Source of the DNA: Chondrus crispus
Lineage: Eukaryota; Rhodophyta; Florideophyceae; Gigartinales; Gigartinaceae
Assembly: GCF_000350225.1 (NCBI RefSeq)
Contig: NW_005179096.1
Coordinates: forward strand, 29,322 to 93,321
Reading direction: 5' to 3'
DNA length: 64,000 nt
The position numbers and the translations under genes are program-made. A model generated the notes under the pieces. It was not told where the DNA came from, made no database searches, and worked only from the letters and a program-made list of their open reading frames with translations. This document shows positions 9,828 through 21,818 of the stretch, piece after piece; position 1 is the stretch's first letter; the number at the start of each line of letters is the position of its first letter.

Positions 9828-11530
9828 ATGGGGCCGGATCCACCAGCAAATATTGTCTCATTTCGTATTCGCCTCAAGTCACGGTTTTCACCACGACGTT
9901 CTACGCAGCGATGTTACGCTGCGCCTCAGCCCGCGTTTATCGCATCAACGATCAAGAACCTGAAGAAGGTCAAGGCGGTTTACGCCAACCCAAAAGCCAC
10001 ATGGGCCAGCCCCGCTCTTGCAGTTGCAAAATCTGGTCCTGAAGAGTTTATATTCACTGTGGATTTGCGTGGTCCGAATAGCCAAACAATCCCGATCGCC
10101 TGCGCCATGCCTAATATTGAATGTATGATTGCAAGTACTTCTGGCAGCAAGCTTTTTGCAAAACTAGACATGATTCATGCTTTCTGGAAGCTGGCCCTGC
10201 ATCCGGATTCGCAAGAGTGCATGTCCTTTCAGACACCACTCGGGGTTTTCACACCCACTGGAGTTTTACAAGGAAGCACAGACGCCGGTAACCATTTCCA
10301 ATCCGCAACAGCCCAAGTCTTTCTCGAACCCCAAGAGTGCCTTGCCCAGTGGCAAAACGATTTCCTTCTGCACGCGCCGAATGAAGGAGAGCTCTTTCAG
10401 TCACTTCGCCGATTTTTTGAGCTTTGCTCAGAGTTCGGACTTAAACTGCACGCCGGGAAGGTTGATTTCTACCTGGAGGAAGAAAAATTTAGTGGCCGCA
10501 TTATCGACCGAGAAGGAGTTCGACACGACCCGCGTGGCATGGAAACGCTTATGGCAATGCGCCCACCTGAGTTTGCTTCCGACCTGCAACAATTTATTTG
10601 TGCAACTAATTGGATGCGCACTAGCATTCCGACTACTCAAGGGTAGTCAGCCCCTGGCACTATGTAATGGGGGATGGCTACAAACAATCTGGAAAGCAAA
10701 CCAAAATATCGGTGTGCAACCTTTCACTCTCTGGCGGATGGGGTCCTGGTCGTACATCTGCCTTCAATCAGATAAAAGACCATCTGGCCGAAGCACTCAA
10801 TCTTTCCCATCCGAAACCAGATCACCATATGTGTCTATTCTCAGACGCCTCTGAAACTCATTGGGCATCTGTCCTCACTCAGATTCCTAACTCCGAAGCA
10901 AATGTTATCCTCAACAAGCAACGTCACGAACCCCTCTCTTTCCTGTCCGGCAATTTCAATGGGTCCTCTACCAACTGGAGCATAGTCGAAACGGAAGCAT
11001 TCGCCGTTTTCGAATCTATGTCACGACTGGAGTACCTCACTGCATCTCAGGAGGTTTCGCTCTTTACAGATCACGCTAATCTCGTATATATATTCGACCC
11101 ACACGGCCAGAATCCCGGGATTAGTCGACACACCGCGAACAAGCTAATGAGATGGGCGTTAAAGTTGAGTGGTTTTCGATATGTGATAGAACACATCCCT
11201 GGTAATGACAATGTGTGGTCTGACATGCTTACCCGCTGGGCTGTCAAGCCTCGTAAGAAGATCCCTTCCAACAAGTTATGCCGACTCATGTTGGCTCCAA
11301 TTAATCCTTCATTGAATACGGAGTACGATTGGCCGACACGTGAATGCATCTCAAAAGCCAGAAAATGTCATCCCTCAAACCGCCGCAGTTTTTCAAGGAG
11401 ACAGACAACATATACCAAGACAGACGTGGTGTTTTTTAGATACCAGAGGATGACAAAACACTTAGACTACGCATATTGGTGGCTGCTCACGCTGGTCTCT
11501 CCGGGCACCGTGGTATCAGAGTGTCCATAG
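9828..11530 (+). pseudogene. Gypsy RT and RNase H remnant, copy B1
   Basis: Two ORFs, 9828-10646 (RT) and 10667-11530 (RNase H), broken by a stop and frame change near 10646. The RT blocks are recognisable (VDLRGPNSQTIPIACAMPNI, FAKLDMIHAFWKLALHPDS, GVLQGSTDAGNHFQSA). The catalytic YxDD box reads WQND, so the polymerase is dead. RNase H retains LFSDASETHWASVLTQ, the ETEAFAVFESM glutamate region and LFTDHANLVYIFDP. Alignment by eye with 36172-37872 shows the same family. About 200 codons of linker and HHCC region follow before the integrase. Confidence 0.8.
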
Positions 11531-12376
11531 ATGTTTTGAAGTCACACTTTTACTGGAAGTCGCTCACAACGGATATGGAAACATTTTGTCGTTCTTGTCT
11601 TCATTGCATGCTATCCTGATCTTCCGAAGTCATGCCTCGCCCACTTAGACACAGTCTACACGCAGATAAGCCGAATGAACTACTGCACTTTGACTATTGC
11701 TACATCGGACCAAGCGAGGACGGCAACACATATGTCCTTATTATGAAGGACGATTTCAGCTCCTGCCTCTGGCTAATTCCATGCACAGCAGCAAACGCGG
11801 ATACGGCAGTAGAAGCGTTAATAAGGTGGTTCTCTGCATTTGAAACCGTCCATCAGTGGCTGTCTGATTGCGGTTCTCACTTCAAGAACGAAGTAGTCAG
11901 GGGCCTACGAGAGAAGACGCACGGATCACATCATTTCACCTTGCCATACTGCCCATGTACCAATGGCACAGTAGAAGTGGTTTGTCGAGAACTCATTCGA
12001 GCGATGCGAGCAATTCTATCGGAATACCAAATGCCGTTTAAGATGTGGCCTCAAGTCGTACCAACTGTCTAAGTTCTCCTCAACAGCACACCTTTACACC
12101 GCCTCGGGAATCGTCCCCTATCACGGCGTTTGCTGCTCTACCCGCTGATTCCCCTCTTGCCGCCATAAAGAGGAAAACAACTGCAGGCATCGAAACCCTT
12201 TCAATTGAAGTCATTCGTGCTAAGCAAGTAGCTGAAGTGGTGCGGGTTCTCACTGCGCTTGGTAATATGCATCGTGACGTGAAGGAGAACGTTTCTAAGG
12301 CCCGCCAGAAGCGAGTTGAGCTTCACAATCGCCGTACGCACATTCGCCAGACTAACTTTGATGTGGAAGACTACGT
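11531..12376 (+). pseudogene. Gypsy integrase remnant, copy B1
   Basis: Integrase core with D (LLHFDYCYIG), D (WLSDCGSHF) and E (GTVEVVCREL), matching copy B2 motif for motif, including HHFTLPY and RAILSEYQMPFKMWP. The C-terminal part (12045-12376) is in another frame, ends in FDVEDYVAV and is cut by the family A LTR that starts at 12377. The chromodomain expected after it is therefore missing. Confidence 0.78.
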
Positions 12377-13420
12377 TGCAGTGCAATACAGGGCTTTACA
12401 GGGGGGTAAAGTGAAAGGAAAATAATTGGAGATGACAAGTAGTCGGGGTTGGGGGACACACGTGTGAATAATTGCACAGTTTTTATTTTAATTATTACTT
12501 TTATTTAGTTAATTAGTTAGCATTAATTTGGCTGACATTAGATTAGATCTAGGATCTAGCGCCGCGAGCTACTTTAGTGGCTCCGGCGGGGCGATATATA
12601 CCCAAGCCCATTGACCACCAAGTCAGTACAGGTAACCCGAGTTGGCAGAGTCTGATATCGCCTTGGTCGAAGTCCGTCTTTTACAAGACATTCCCTTCAA
12701 CTACAGATTACTTTATCCTTTGCGCTAGGGGGTTCCCTTTCCTTTTCCTTTATTTCCCTATCCTTTTCCATCTCTATTTCTACCTATTTTGCCTTATCTT
12801 GTGTTGGTACCATCGGTATAGGTTGCGACCGAACCGGTGTAGGTGTCTTGGCCATCGAGCGAGACAGTTGACGTAGCGCTGCTACTGTGACCTATTTTCC
12901 GACGGAGACTGTTGCAACGACGTCTCCCTCAAAGGGCTTTGTCGTATGTGCAAGCCAGTGTTGGTGCCATCGGCCTCGGTTGAGACCGAACCGGTGTAGG
13001 TGTTTCGAGACATCGGGCGGCACAGTTGATGTCGCGCTGCTACTTTCATTTCATCCCGTTGGGCTGCGTTGCGACGCCCCCTTCGAAGGCCTTGTCTCAT
13101 TACAAGGTGCTGAAGAAGCTCAACGAGCATTGGCCTTACAACCCAGTGCAACCGGGGTACCTACGTACACGCCCCATCCCACACTCGTCGATCAGTTTTC
13201 TTCGCAAGTCTCTACCACATCGATCCCGGGCCGGGCCGTGTTCTCTGTCCCCCCCTATCAGGGATCTGAGCTACTACGAGTCGCAAGCTCGTTTAAACTG
13301 AGAAGGGGGAGTCGGACACTCCGTAGCGCTGTGCCGTCGGCAGTTGTTCTTTTTGTTGCTGTTGTTGTTTTGCTGGACCATCGGACTGCGGTCTCTGCCT
13401 GACAGGCGCATTGCACTACA
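12377..13420 (+). repeat. 5' LTR of copy A1
   Basis: About 1044 bp. Starts TGCAGTGCAATAC and ends GCGCATTGCACTACA, imperfect inverted ends shared by all four family A LTRs in the window. Carries the TATA-like GCGATATATACC near 12590. The start is the least certain edge. Confidence 0.8.
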
Positions 13421-13423
13421 TAT

Positions 13424-15760
13424 GTGGTCTCCCGACCTAGAAGCTACATTTTTCTTTTCTTTTTTTGTTTAAGTTCGTTTATTTGTGACGGGCTTTGTCT
13501 ACAAGCGCCCCCGGGGACGTCGGTCCCGGGGCGAGCAGAATCGTATCGTCAAGGGCGTCGAGGATCCCACCAGGTCCTCGCACTCGAAGCCAGGCCAATG
13601 CGGCTACGGATCCCAAAGGTCAAGAGTCCCGGACGGGGATTGAAGCCGACAAAGATAACCTATCCTACAGGTTCGAGAAAATGGGCGAGGAAATTCGCTA
13701 AGAGATGACTAAAAATCTCGAGGCTGAATTAGCTCTCGTCCGGAAGCAACTGGAGTTGCAAGCATCCGAGTTCCATACCGTGTTAGGAGAGCTATCGGCT
13801 CTAGTGTATCTCGTCGAGAAGGAGCGAGGTGATGCGACCAACGGTCGGGAACCGGAGGTCCTAGCTTCGTTGAAAGTTTCAGTCAAGGACGCAAGGCGCG
13901 ACGCGAATCAAGCTTTGGAGTCCTTAGGAAAAATTAGAAGCAGTATTGACGACAGCTTTTGACCGCGCCGCTCATCGTCTCAAGGACCTTTAACAGGCCG
14001 CCGGCCAATAGCAGCTCCCTACGGGTCGAGAAGGCGGCCGTCGATCGAAGAAGGACAAGGCCGCTGTACAGCGGATTTCCAAGTCGAAAAGTTCGAAGAA
14101 GAACCTGCGGCGAGGGAGCAAGAGTCACTATAGTGACGAGCCGGAGGACCAAGACTTAATGTCAGAGTCAAAAAGTCCATCCGAAGATGTTGGCGACAGT
14201 TCGTCGAACCATTCAGGCGATTCCGAACATCGTTCAGAGGACGGATACGGAGTTTCGCCAAGCAGGAAAACATCCTCCAGACGGGGCGGGGTCAGTTCGT
14301 CCGACTCGCGGAGAGACAAGGACGCTGAGCTAAAGGACGTCGCTACGCGACGCGGGCCGCGTTGGGAGGAGTTGGAGGAGCTGAATCCGATCAACTACTT
14401 CTTCAAGAAGTTATTATCGTACCGGACGTACCGTCTGAGAAACTGGCAGACATATTTTTCGAGTTCTCGGTGGACCGCCGTGCGGAAAATTAGGAGAGAC
14501 ATACCACCGAAGGTGAAGAGGGACAACACGTTTTCTGGAGAAGACGGGGTCCTTGTGTTGGATTTTTTGGCCAAGTTGGTTCAGGAATTTGATACGCAGG
14601 AATTGAATGAGGGCCAAGCAATTCGCTTGCCGCCCGAGTACCTTGGAGGCATCGCCTTGAGACAGTACACTTCTGTTTCACAGACGGCCGGGTCCCATCA
14701 TGGGAAAGTGTCAGTCTGGGCGGAGGCCGTACAGTGGTTATTGAGAAGTTTCGCCACCGATGAGGCGATCCGCCAAGCCGTTCCCGCGTTGTTAGAAGTT
14801 CAGCAGAGACCGTCTGAAGACGAGATGTAATTCTAGTTCCGTCTGACAGACGCGAGTAATAGATGTGGAAACGTCTATTCAATGGAAGAGCAGATGACTA
14901 TGTTCATCGAGGGACTAGATACGAGCATCAAGCCCATAGTGTCCCAGTATCGTCAAGATAATCGCGGCATTTCGTCTCTAGGGCTAGTAAAATACTCTAC
15001 GGCGCATGGCTCGGGGATCCGCGCCAAGGAGAGGAAGACCAAAAAGGTCACAATCCTAGCACCAGCGACGCGGAGGGTGGGGAGCAAGCCGAAGGCACCT
15101 CACCCGATTCGGAAAAGTCGTGCCGCAGTTCATCTGGCAGATTCAATTTCAGGGTCAGAGGGACGCAGTGTGCAAAGGAGCAACGAAAGTTATTATGACG
15201 GAGCTTTTGTCGCAGGAGGCAAATTTTATGAGCCATCGGAGGGCTACGGATACGGAGAATACGGAAGGAGTGGGACGTCAACTCTACAGACGCCCACGTG
15301 CGCGACGGAGTCGTACAGCGACACCACGGATCCCGTATTAGCATTCCAAGGGCGCGGCCTCACGCCAGCGCCGCCCCTCCCGATAGAGGACAAGGGTACC
15401 CAGTTCCGACGTCCAGGCTGGACCGGAAGGCCGCAGGTCAACGGACGGCCGAGGCCGCAGTACCCCGTCAAGAAGCATGGGCTCATATGCTTTCATTGCT
15501 ACGAAAAGGGGCACGCCGCGCCCAAGTGCATACTTTCCCTTCGAGAAATGTACAAGGTTCTGTAGAACTACGAGGCGTTGTCTCCGATGGAGAGATTGGG
15601 AATTCCATCGACCAATTATTTGAGGGTCAAAAATTGGTTCGATTCTCAGACCGCGAGCACACCGAGTGCCTCCGCCAACGGTTCGAACCGACCGTCAAGA
15701 GAGCCAGCGGCGGGGCCCTGGTCGGAGGATAATAAGAACCTGCAGCAGCAGAAAAACTAG
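13424..15760 (+). pseudogene. Family A gag, copy A1, fragmented
   Basis: Preceded by a T-rich leader (about 13448-13490). Pieces in order: a charged coiled-coil-like N-terminus (about 13630-13962), a linker rich in Ser and charged residues, the retrotransposon gag domain (14159-14830, with TFSGEDGVLVLDFLAKL and AIRLPPEYLGGIALRQY), a second part (14882-15565) with a perfect CCHC knuckle (CFHCYEKGHAAPKC), and a short tail ending at a TAG at 15758-15760. Stops and frame changes separate the pieces. Gag packages the element RNA into cytoplasmic particles. Pol follows in the -1 frame, as in copy A2. Confidence 0.78.
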
Positions 15761-15807
15761 AGAGGTGAATCTCGCATGAGTCGCGAGAGGCACAGGGTCG
15801 ACGTACT

Positions 15808-18800
15808 GTGCCTGGGGCTCAGCCCCGTTCCCCGTCTCTAAGGGAAAAATCAGGCCTCGATGAGGAGGTTATTGGATTGGTGGATAAGCGGAAGGGGGCG
15901 ACTCAAGTCAAGAAAATCTTGAGTCGACTCAGGGATCGTCCGTTGGAAGAAATTCGGAGACCCTGGTACAGGGTTAGGCGAAGGGCATGTCCCGAGAAGA
16001 TTTTGGTTCTTGCGCGAAAACACTACAAAGTTTACGCGGATATCGGACCAATGGTGGGATTGATGAGCCGGGTGTTGTCTGTATTAGACACCGGCGTGGC
16101 ACCGAACCTTGTGCGAAAATCAGAACTCCCGGCTGGAATGGAATCTCAAGTGTCCTTCGGACCGACCCAGGACATCTGTGATGCGAACAACCGGCCAATC
16201 CGAACTCTCGGCACAATTAAAATGCCTGTGAGGCTTGGACGTTTCGTGGCCGCAGCCGAGTTTATTGTATGTGAAAAACTCGCAGTCCCGCTAATTCTAG
16301 GCGCGGACTACTGTGACTGGTTTGTGGAAGCAATTTATCCAAGAAAGAAAACGGTTGAGTTGGCGGATTTCTCGGAGGTTCCGATAGTTAGGCGGTTCTC
16401 GCCGAGAAAAGGGAAGAAAACTCTCGTCCCGGGAAAGGACGAGAATGATGGAAAAGGGGAGCGAATTTCCCGCAAGGTAAAAGTGGCAAGAGCCACGACC
16501 ATTAAGCCAGGGACGCAAAGCGTCGTTAAGTGCACCTTGAAGAAGGCGGGCTTGGGTGTGGTTCAGCCGTACTCGTCGTTATACGAAAGGCAGGGGTTGA
16601 CGTGCACGGATAGTATCGTTCAAGTTGAGCCTGACAGGCCATTTCGTTTACTCGTTGCGAATTTTAGGACGTACCCTGTCAGGGTGCAAAAAGGCTAAGT
16701 GGTGGCAGAACTATAACCGCACCCGAGAGCCGTGCTTGAGAGCGAACCCACCATCGGTGAAGTTATCGGAATTCAAGAAAGGCAGAAGGAAATTTTTCCT
16801 AATTCTACCAAGACGCCTACGGGCGAGACAAGATGCGAACCGTCGGATCAAGGCCGCGAGGACCAGCCAGAAGAACGGTCGGCAGGGGTCTCGGCGTCGG
16901 AATCTACGAAGCCGCAATTCAAGATTGAGCCGCCGCCACCAGACGTGAAGGAACTAGACCTGAGCCACGTGCCGGACCGGCTGCGCGAGCGGTTCCGTCG
17001 GATGTTGAAGAAGTATTCAAGGATGTGGGATGGGACGCTTGGTGAAATTAATACCACAGTCCATCGGATCGAGTTGATTCCTGAGACTCGTCCTATCGTG
17101 CAAGCCCCGTACCGGGCAGGACCGAAGGCCCGAGGGATAGAAGACGCAGAAGTGAAGAAGATGTTAGAAGCAGGAGTCATCGAACCGGCGCAGTCAGAAT
17201 GGGCGTCGCCCGTGTTATTGGTACCCAAGCTGGACGGCTCGATGCGTTTTCGTGCAGATCATCGCAGGTTAAATGCGGTAACGGTGAAAGACACTTACCC
17301 TTTACCAAGGATGAATGAATGTCTCGATTCGTTGGGAGACACCAAGGTCTTTTCCGCGCTCTACACAATTTCCGGATTTTGGCAGATGCCTATCTCGGAA
17401 TGCGCCCGCGACAAGACCGCTTTTTCATGCCACTCAGGTTTGTACCGATTCTCAAGAATGCCCGTCGAGCTTACCAACGCGCCGGCGACGTTCCAGAGAG
17501 CCATGGATATACTGCTCTCTCCGTCCCGATGGAAGTCGTGTCTGGTGTATTTCGATGATATCATCATTTTCAGCAAGTCTTGGGAAGAACATCTGGTTCA
17601 CGTGGATGAAACACTGTCAGTATTGGAGAAGGCAGAAATGAAGCTCAAGCTTTGCAAGTGTGAATTTTTCATCGAAAAGATCAAGTACCTGGGCCATGTC
17701 GTTCGGCCAGGTACGTTGGAAGTCGATGCCGCTCGCACCGCAGCGTTGGAACAAGTGAGGTACCCTCAAACGCAGACCCAGCTCAGAAGCTTCTTGGGAC
17801 TTTGCAATGTTTACCGCAGGTTCATCCCATATTACGCGAAAATCGTGCATCCGCTCAATCAACTATTGAAGAAGGGACAAGCGTTCCAGTTCGAAGGATT
17901 CGACGAACTCTGTAAGAAAGAATTTCACATGCTCAAGGAGGCCATCTTGGCACCACCGGTGCTGGGGCTGCCAAAGAAGGACCTTCCATATTCGGTGGAT
18001 ACCGACGCAAGTGATTATCAAATCGGAGCTGCATTATTTCAAACGTATCCGGATGCACAACGAAAACCCATCGGGTTCTTTTCCAGAACGTTGGCTGCAG
18101 CCGAGAGGAATTATTCTGTATGAGAGAAGGAATGATTGGCGGTTATTTGGGCAGTCCAAACTCTAAGACCATATCTATATGGCGAGCACTTTATCGTGCA
18201 CACCGACCATGCCTCGTTGAGGTGGTTGATGAACGTAACTGACCCAAGTGAGAGATTAATCCGATGGAGGCTACGCCTCTCGGAATTCTACTTTGAAATC
18301 AAGTATAAGAGAGAAAGGGCTAACAACCAATGTGACGCCCTGTCAAGGTTGCTTACGAAAGAAGGAACCGTCGACGCAATCGATGACGAAATTTCATGCT
18401 TTATGGCCGAACCGGCTGACGCTACAGAAGATGAAGAGGAAGATTTCGAAAGGCTGGACGAAATCCTCGCTCTTTAGGGGGGGCGCCTCTGATCGCTGCG
18501 ATCTCTTCCAAGCCGTCGCTCCGGAGGAGCTTATTCGCGAGCAAGCCGTCGACTCTTTCTGCAGTCGAATTAAAGAAGAAATGAACGCTGGAAAGGCGAG
18601 GACGTTCACAACGGAGGCAGTGGAATTCGAAGGAACTCTATTCCGTACGGCGGCAGAGTTTGTACAAGTGGTGATACCACAATCGTTAAGGGACCGCATC
18701 CTAGGGCTGAGCCATTACGCAAACTTAGCAGGCCACCCTGGAGGCAGGAAACTGTACAAGACGTTAAGAAGATATTTTTATTGGCCTACAATGGCACTAG

Positions 18801-18820
18801 ACTGCTACGCAGTTGCGTGG
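15808..18820 (+). pseudogene. Family A pol, copy A1, broken by stops
   Basis: Protease (SVLDTGVAPNL), RT, RNase H and the integrase HHCC region, about 85-90% like copy A2 by eye. Lesions: TAA at 16696-16698, TGA at 18121-18123, TAG at 18475-18477, a frameshift just after it, and truncation near 18820. The catalytic residues lost in copy A2 are kept here: RT reads VYFDDIII (17548-17562) and RNase H reads HTDHAS. The copy is dead by nonsense and truncation rather than by active-site change. Confidence 0.88.
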
Positions 18821-20010
18821 ACGTGCATAGTACATATAGGTCCATGTAAGCTTGCCGTCTGCGGGGACAGTAAGCTTACAGCCCATGTTCTGTAAGCAAG
18901 CGCTCGTAGACCTAGTTTGTAAATACACCGTACAGTATATATGCGCGTGCGCGACAGTGATTGGGTCTACAGTGACCCGGTCACCCCACTTTAAGTGAAG
19001 CAGTAACTTTACTTACCGTAGGGGATGTCTCCTGGCCACGAGTGCAGACACGGTCCGAGTGCAGATACTGTATGTGCAATGGTGTTATTGTCAACAATTA
19101 CATAAATGAATATGCTTGTCAACCGCGGCAGTCAGCCATTCTAATTACAGTACGTTTGAGTAAAACGTTTACTTTTAATGTTAGTAAAATGTTCTCACTG
19201 CGCTGAGCCTCATCCTGTTGTGAAATCCAGGGGGGAAGATACAGAAGTAGTCTTTCAATGCGTGTAACTGTATCCAAAGGATAAGTCTTTCGTGCAAAAG
19301 CGCAGGGGTATCGCGTACGAAAGCGGTAGCAAATTCTTGCCAAAGAATAGTGTGAATACTCATAGTCGGTATTTTATTGCGTACCCTTCGTTTTGTCCCG
19401 CTCTACAAAGCCATAGGAAAGATATACTTGTAAGTAACGTAAAGGAATCGTTTCGGTTCTGTCGCGATTGCTGCATTCGCCTCTTGAATTATTTCCTGTC
19501 AGCTCCCGGGAATGCTGTCTGCTTCTTCCTGATTATCAGCAGTATGTCTGCTTCTCTTGATTATCAGCAGCTTGTTTCCACACGTGTTCTCTGTGTCAAC
19601 ATATCGTATCTGTCAAACGTGTGTCCGTTTATGAGCACACACATAAGTGTTGCCGACTGATGTCAGTCAGATAGTCAACAATCACATGTGTCTCTCTACG
19701 CATCCCCCATGATCTGACGAGGGTTGGGGCTCACCGCAGTGTTACTCAAAAGAGGCTGTCTCAAGACAAGCTCTTGTTCACCGCTCTTGTTCACATACTC
19801 ACATGAGTAACCTGACGTTTGTCCCCGCTGCCACGGTGCATATGTACCGTGTATCCGTCAGCCGGTAGACAAGAGCAAGACTCTTGGTGCCCGCCGCTTC
19901 TCTGCGCCGTCGTCGGTAGAATAGTGATTAATCATTAATTCTACAATGGTACGCATCCATTTCACTTTCAACACTGTAGCAGTGTAAGAGTTGTCCTTGC
20001 CGATACGATT
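18821..20010. repeat. Repeat-derived intergenic region
   Basis: No gene. The 31 bases at 18963-18993 match the reverse complement of 49726-49756, and 19893-19953 matches the complement of about 49640-49695 and part of 40994-41035. This is a long form, with about 870 bp of extra sequence, of an element also present in short form at 49551-49756. Confidence 0.5.
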
Positions 20011-20079
20011 CGTCCTGGGAATGGTCAAAACAACCCTATTTTCATGACATTTATTCATATACGACATGGGAATGTAGTA
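20011..20079 (+). repeat. Left arm of an inverted repeat split by copy A2
   Basis: 69 bases that match the reverse complement of 33773-33841 with few mismatches. Without copy A2 the two arms would be about 330 bases apart, so the retrotransposon landed inside an older foldback or MITE-like element. Confidence 0.7.
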
Positions 20080-20249
20080 TTTCGAATGTCGCTTTATCCC
20101 ATGGAGTACAGTATGTAGAAGGGAATGTATTTTGCTCCTCTAAAACGGCCAAACAGACGTCCGAGATATGCTTGGTATAATGGTTAGACAGATTTTCCGA
20201 ATTTGGCTGTACTACGCTACCTTCGGTGCATCAAAAAAGATCTCTCAGC

Positions 20250-21345
20250 TGTAGTGCAATACGCACCTGAAAAGGGGGGTGAAAAGAAAGGAAAATATTT
20301 GGATATGAAAAGTGGTCCGGGTTGGGGGACACACGTGTGAATAATTGCACAGTTTTAATTTTTAATCATTTTATTTTATTTAGTTAATTAGTTGGCATTA
20401 ATTTTGCTGACATTAGATTAGATCTAGGATCTAGCGCCGCGAGCTACTGTAGTGGCTCCGGCGGGGCGATATTTACCTTAGCCCTCTGACGACCAAGTCA
20501 GTAAAGGTAACCCGAGTTGCCGGAGTTGAATGTCGCCTTGGTCGAAGTCCGTCTCTACCATGACGCTCCCTTTTACCTAAGCCTACGGCATCCTTCAGCG
20601 CTCGGGGGTCCCATTCCTTTTCCCTTTATTTCCCAATCAAACCCGAGTTGCCGAAGTTGAATGTCGCCTTGGTCGAAGTCCGTCTCTATCAAGACGCTCC
20701 CTTTTACCTAAGCCTACGGCATCCTCTATTGCTCGGGGTCCCCTTTTCCCTTATCAATTTTCCATTATTTCCCTATCCTAATTTCCCTTAATCTTGAGTT
20801 GGTCCCACCTTGTAGGATTGCGATCCGCAACGTGACGTCATTTGCCATCGGGCTTCTGTGTTGGTGCACCAGTGGTGCTTTTCTCAGTGTTGGTTCCATC
20901 GGAATCTGGTTGCGACCGATCCCTTGTTGGTACTTTGCCATCGGGCAGTACGACGGTGTAGCGCTGCTACGTTTTCTTCTTTCCCGACGGGCTACGTTGC
21001 GACGTCCCCGTCGAAGACCTTATCAAGGGTATAAGGTGTACAAGGCGCTCTTCGAGCATTGGATTTACGACCCATCGGACCAGGTTTACCTAAACACCCC
21101 TCCGAACTTGTCGAGCAGTTGCCTTTACAAGTCTCTACCACCATTTACCGATCCCGGGCTGGGCCCTTCTCTTTGCCTTCCCTATCAGGGATCCGAGCTA
21201 CTGCGGGCCGCAAACCCGCTTGAAGAGGACAGGGAGCTTCGAACACTCCGTAGCGCTGTGCCGTTGGTAGTTGTTGTTTTTGTTGTTGTTGTTTGTGTTG
21301 GACCGTCGGACCTTGATCTCTGCCTAACAGGCGCATTGCACTACA
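20250..21345 (+). repeat. 5' LTR of copy A2
   Basis: 1096 bp, TGTAGTGCAATACGC to GCGCATTGCACTACA. Contains an internal direct repeat of about 130 bp (about 20508-20637 and 20641-20770) absent from copies A1 and A3. Its TATA box reads GATATTTACC, while the other three family A LTRs read GATATATACC. Confidence 0.9.
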
Positions 21346-21461
21346 AAAGTGGTCTCCCGACCTCGAATTTTGTCTACTGTGCAGGAGACCTGATCAAGAA
21401 TTTTGCCTACGAAAGTCCAGATCTGGAGACGCACTACAAAAGTGGTCTCCCGACCTAGAAA
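21346..21461 (+). other. Primer-site region with duplicated LTR edge
   Basis: AAGTGGTCTCCCGACCT follows the LTR at 21347 and recurs at about 21438, each time after a CACTACA or GCACTACA edge. TGGTCTCCCGACC is a candidate tRNA primer site. The duplication marks the junction where most of gag was deleted. Confidence 0.55.
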
Positions 21462-21818
21462 TTGTTTTATCGACGTCAAGGAAGACCACCGGCCCGTGGA
21501 GGACCTAGGACGCCGTATCCCGTCAAGACGCACGGTCTGGTGTGCTATCATTGCTATGAAAAGGGGCACGCCGCGCCAACGTGCATTCTTTCCCTCCGGG
21601 AAATGCACCGAGTTTTGGAAAGTTATGAGGCGTTGTCTCTGATGGAGAGATTAGCGATACCATCGACGAGTTACCTTAAGGTCAAGAATTGGTTCGATTC
21701 GCAGACGGCGAGCACGCCGAGTGCTTCAACGCCGAAGTCGAACCAACCCTTCAGCGGGCCCACCGCGAGGCCCGCGCCATCGGATGTCAGAAGGATCCCG
21801 CAGCGGCAGGAAAACTAG
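21462..21818 (+). CDS. Residual gag of copy A2 (zinc knuckle)
   Basis: Only the C-terminal end of gag survives, with the perfect CCHC knuckle CYHCYEKGHAAPTC and the following LSLREMHRVLESYEAL. About 1.9 kb of gag present in copy A1 is missing upstream, so no functional Gag can be made. It ends at a TAG (21816-21818) directly preceded by GGAAAAC, overlapping pol by 130 bases, with pol in the -1 frame. The same arrangement in copy A1 suggests gag-pol -1 frameshifting in this family (inference). Confidence 0.75.
   Translation: MFYRRQGRPPARGGPRTPYPVKTHGLVCYHCYEKGHAAPTCILSLREMHRVLESYEALSLMERLAIPSTSYLKVKNWFDSQTASTPSASTPKSNQPFSGPTARPAPSDVRRIPQRQEN

Larger units (their letters stand above)
12377..18820 (+). 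mobile_element. Gypsy chromovirus family A, copy A1, 3'-truncated
   Basis: 5' LTR (12377-13420), then gag and pol that break off inside the integrase zinc region near 18820, where similarity to copy A2 stops and unrelated repeat sequence begins. No 3' LTR is present. It inserted into copy B1, interrupting that integrase. Confidence 0.85.
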
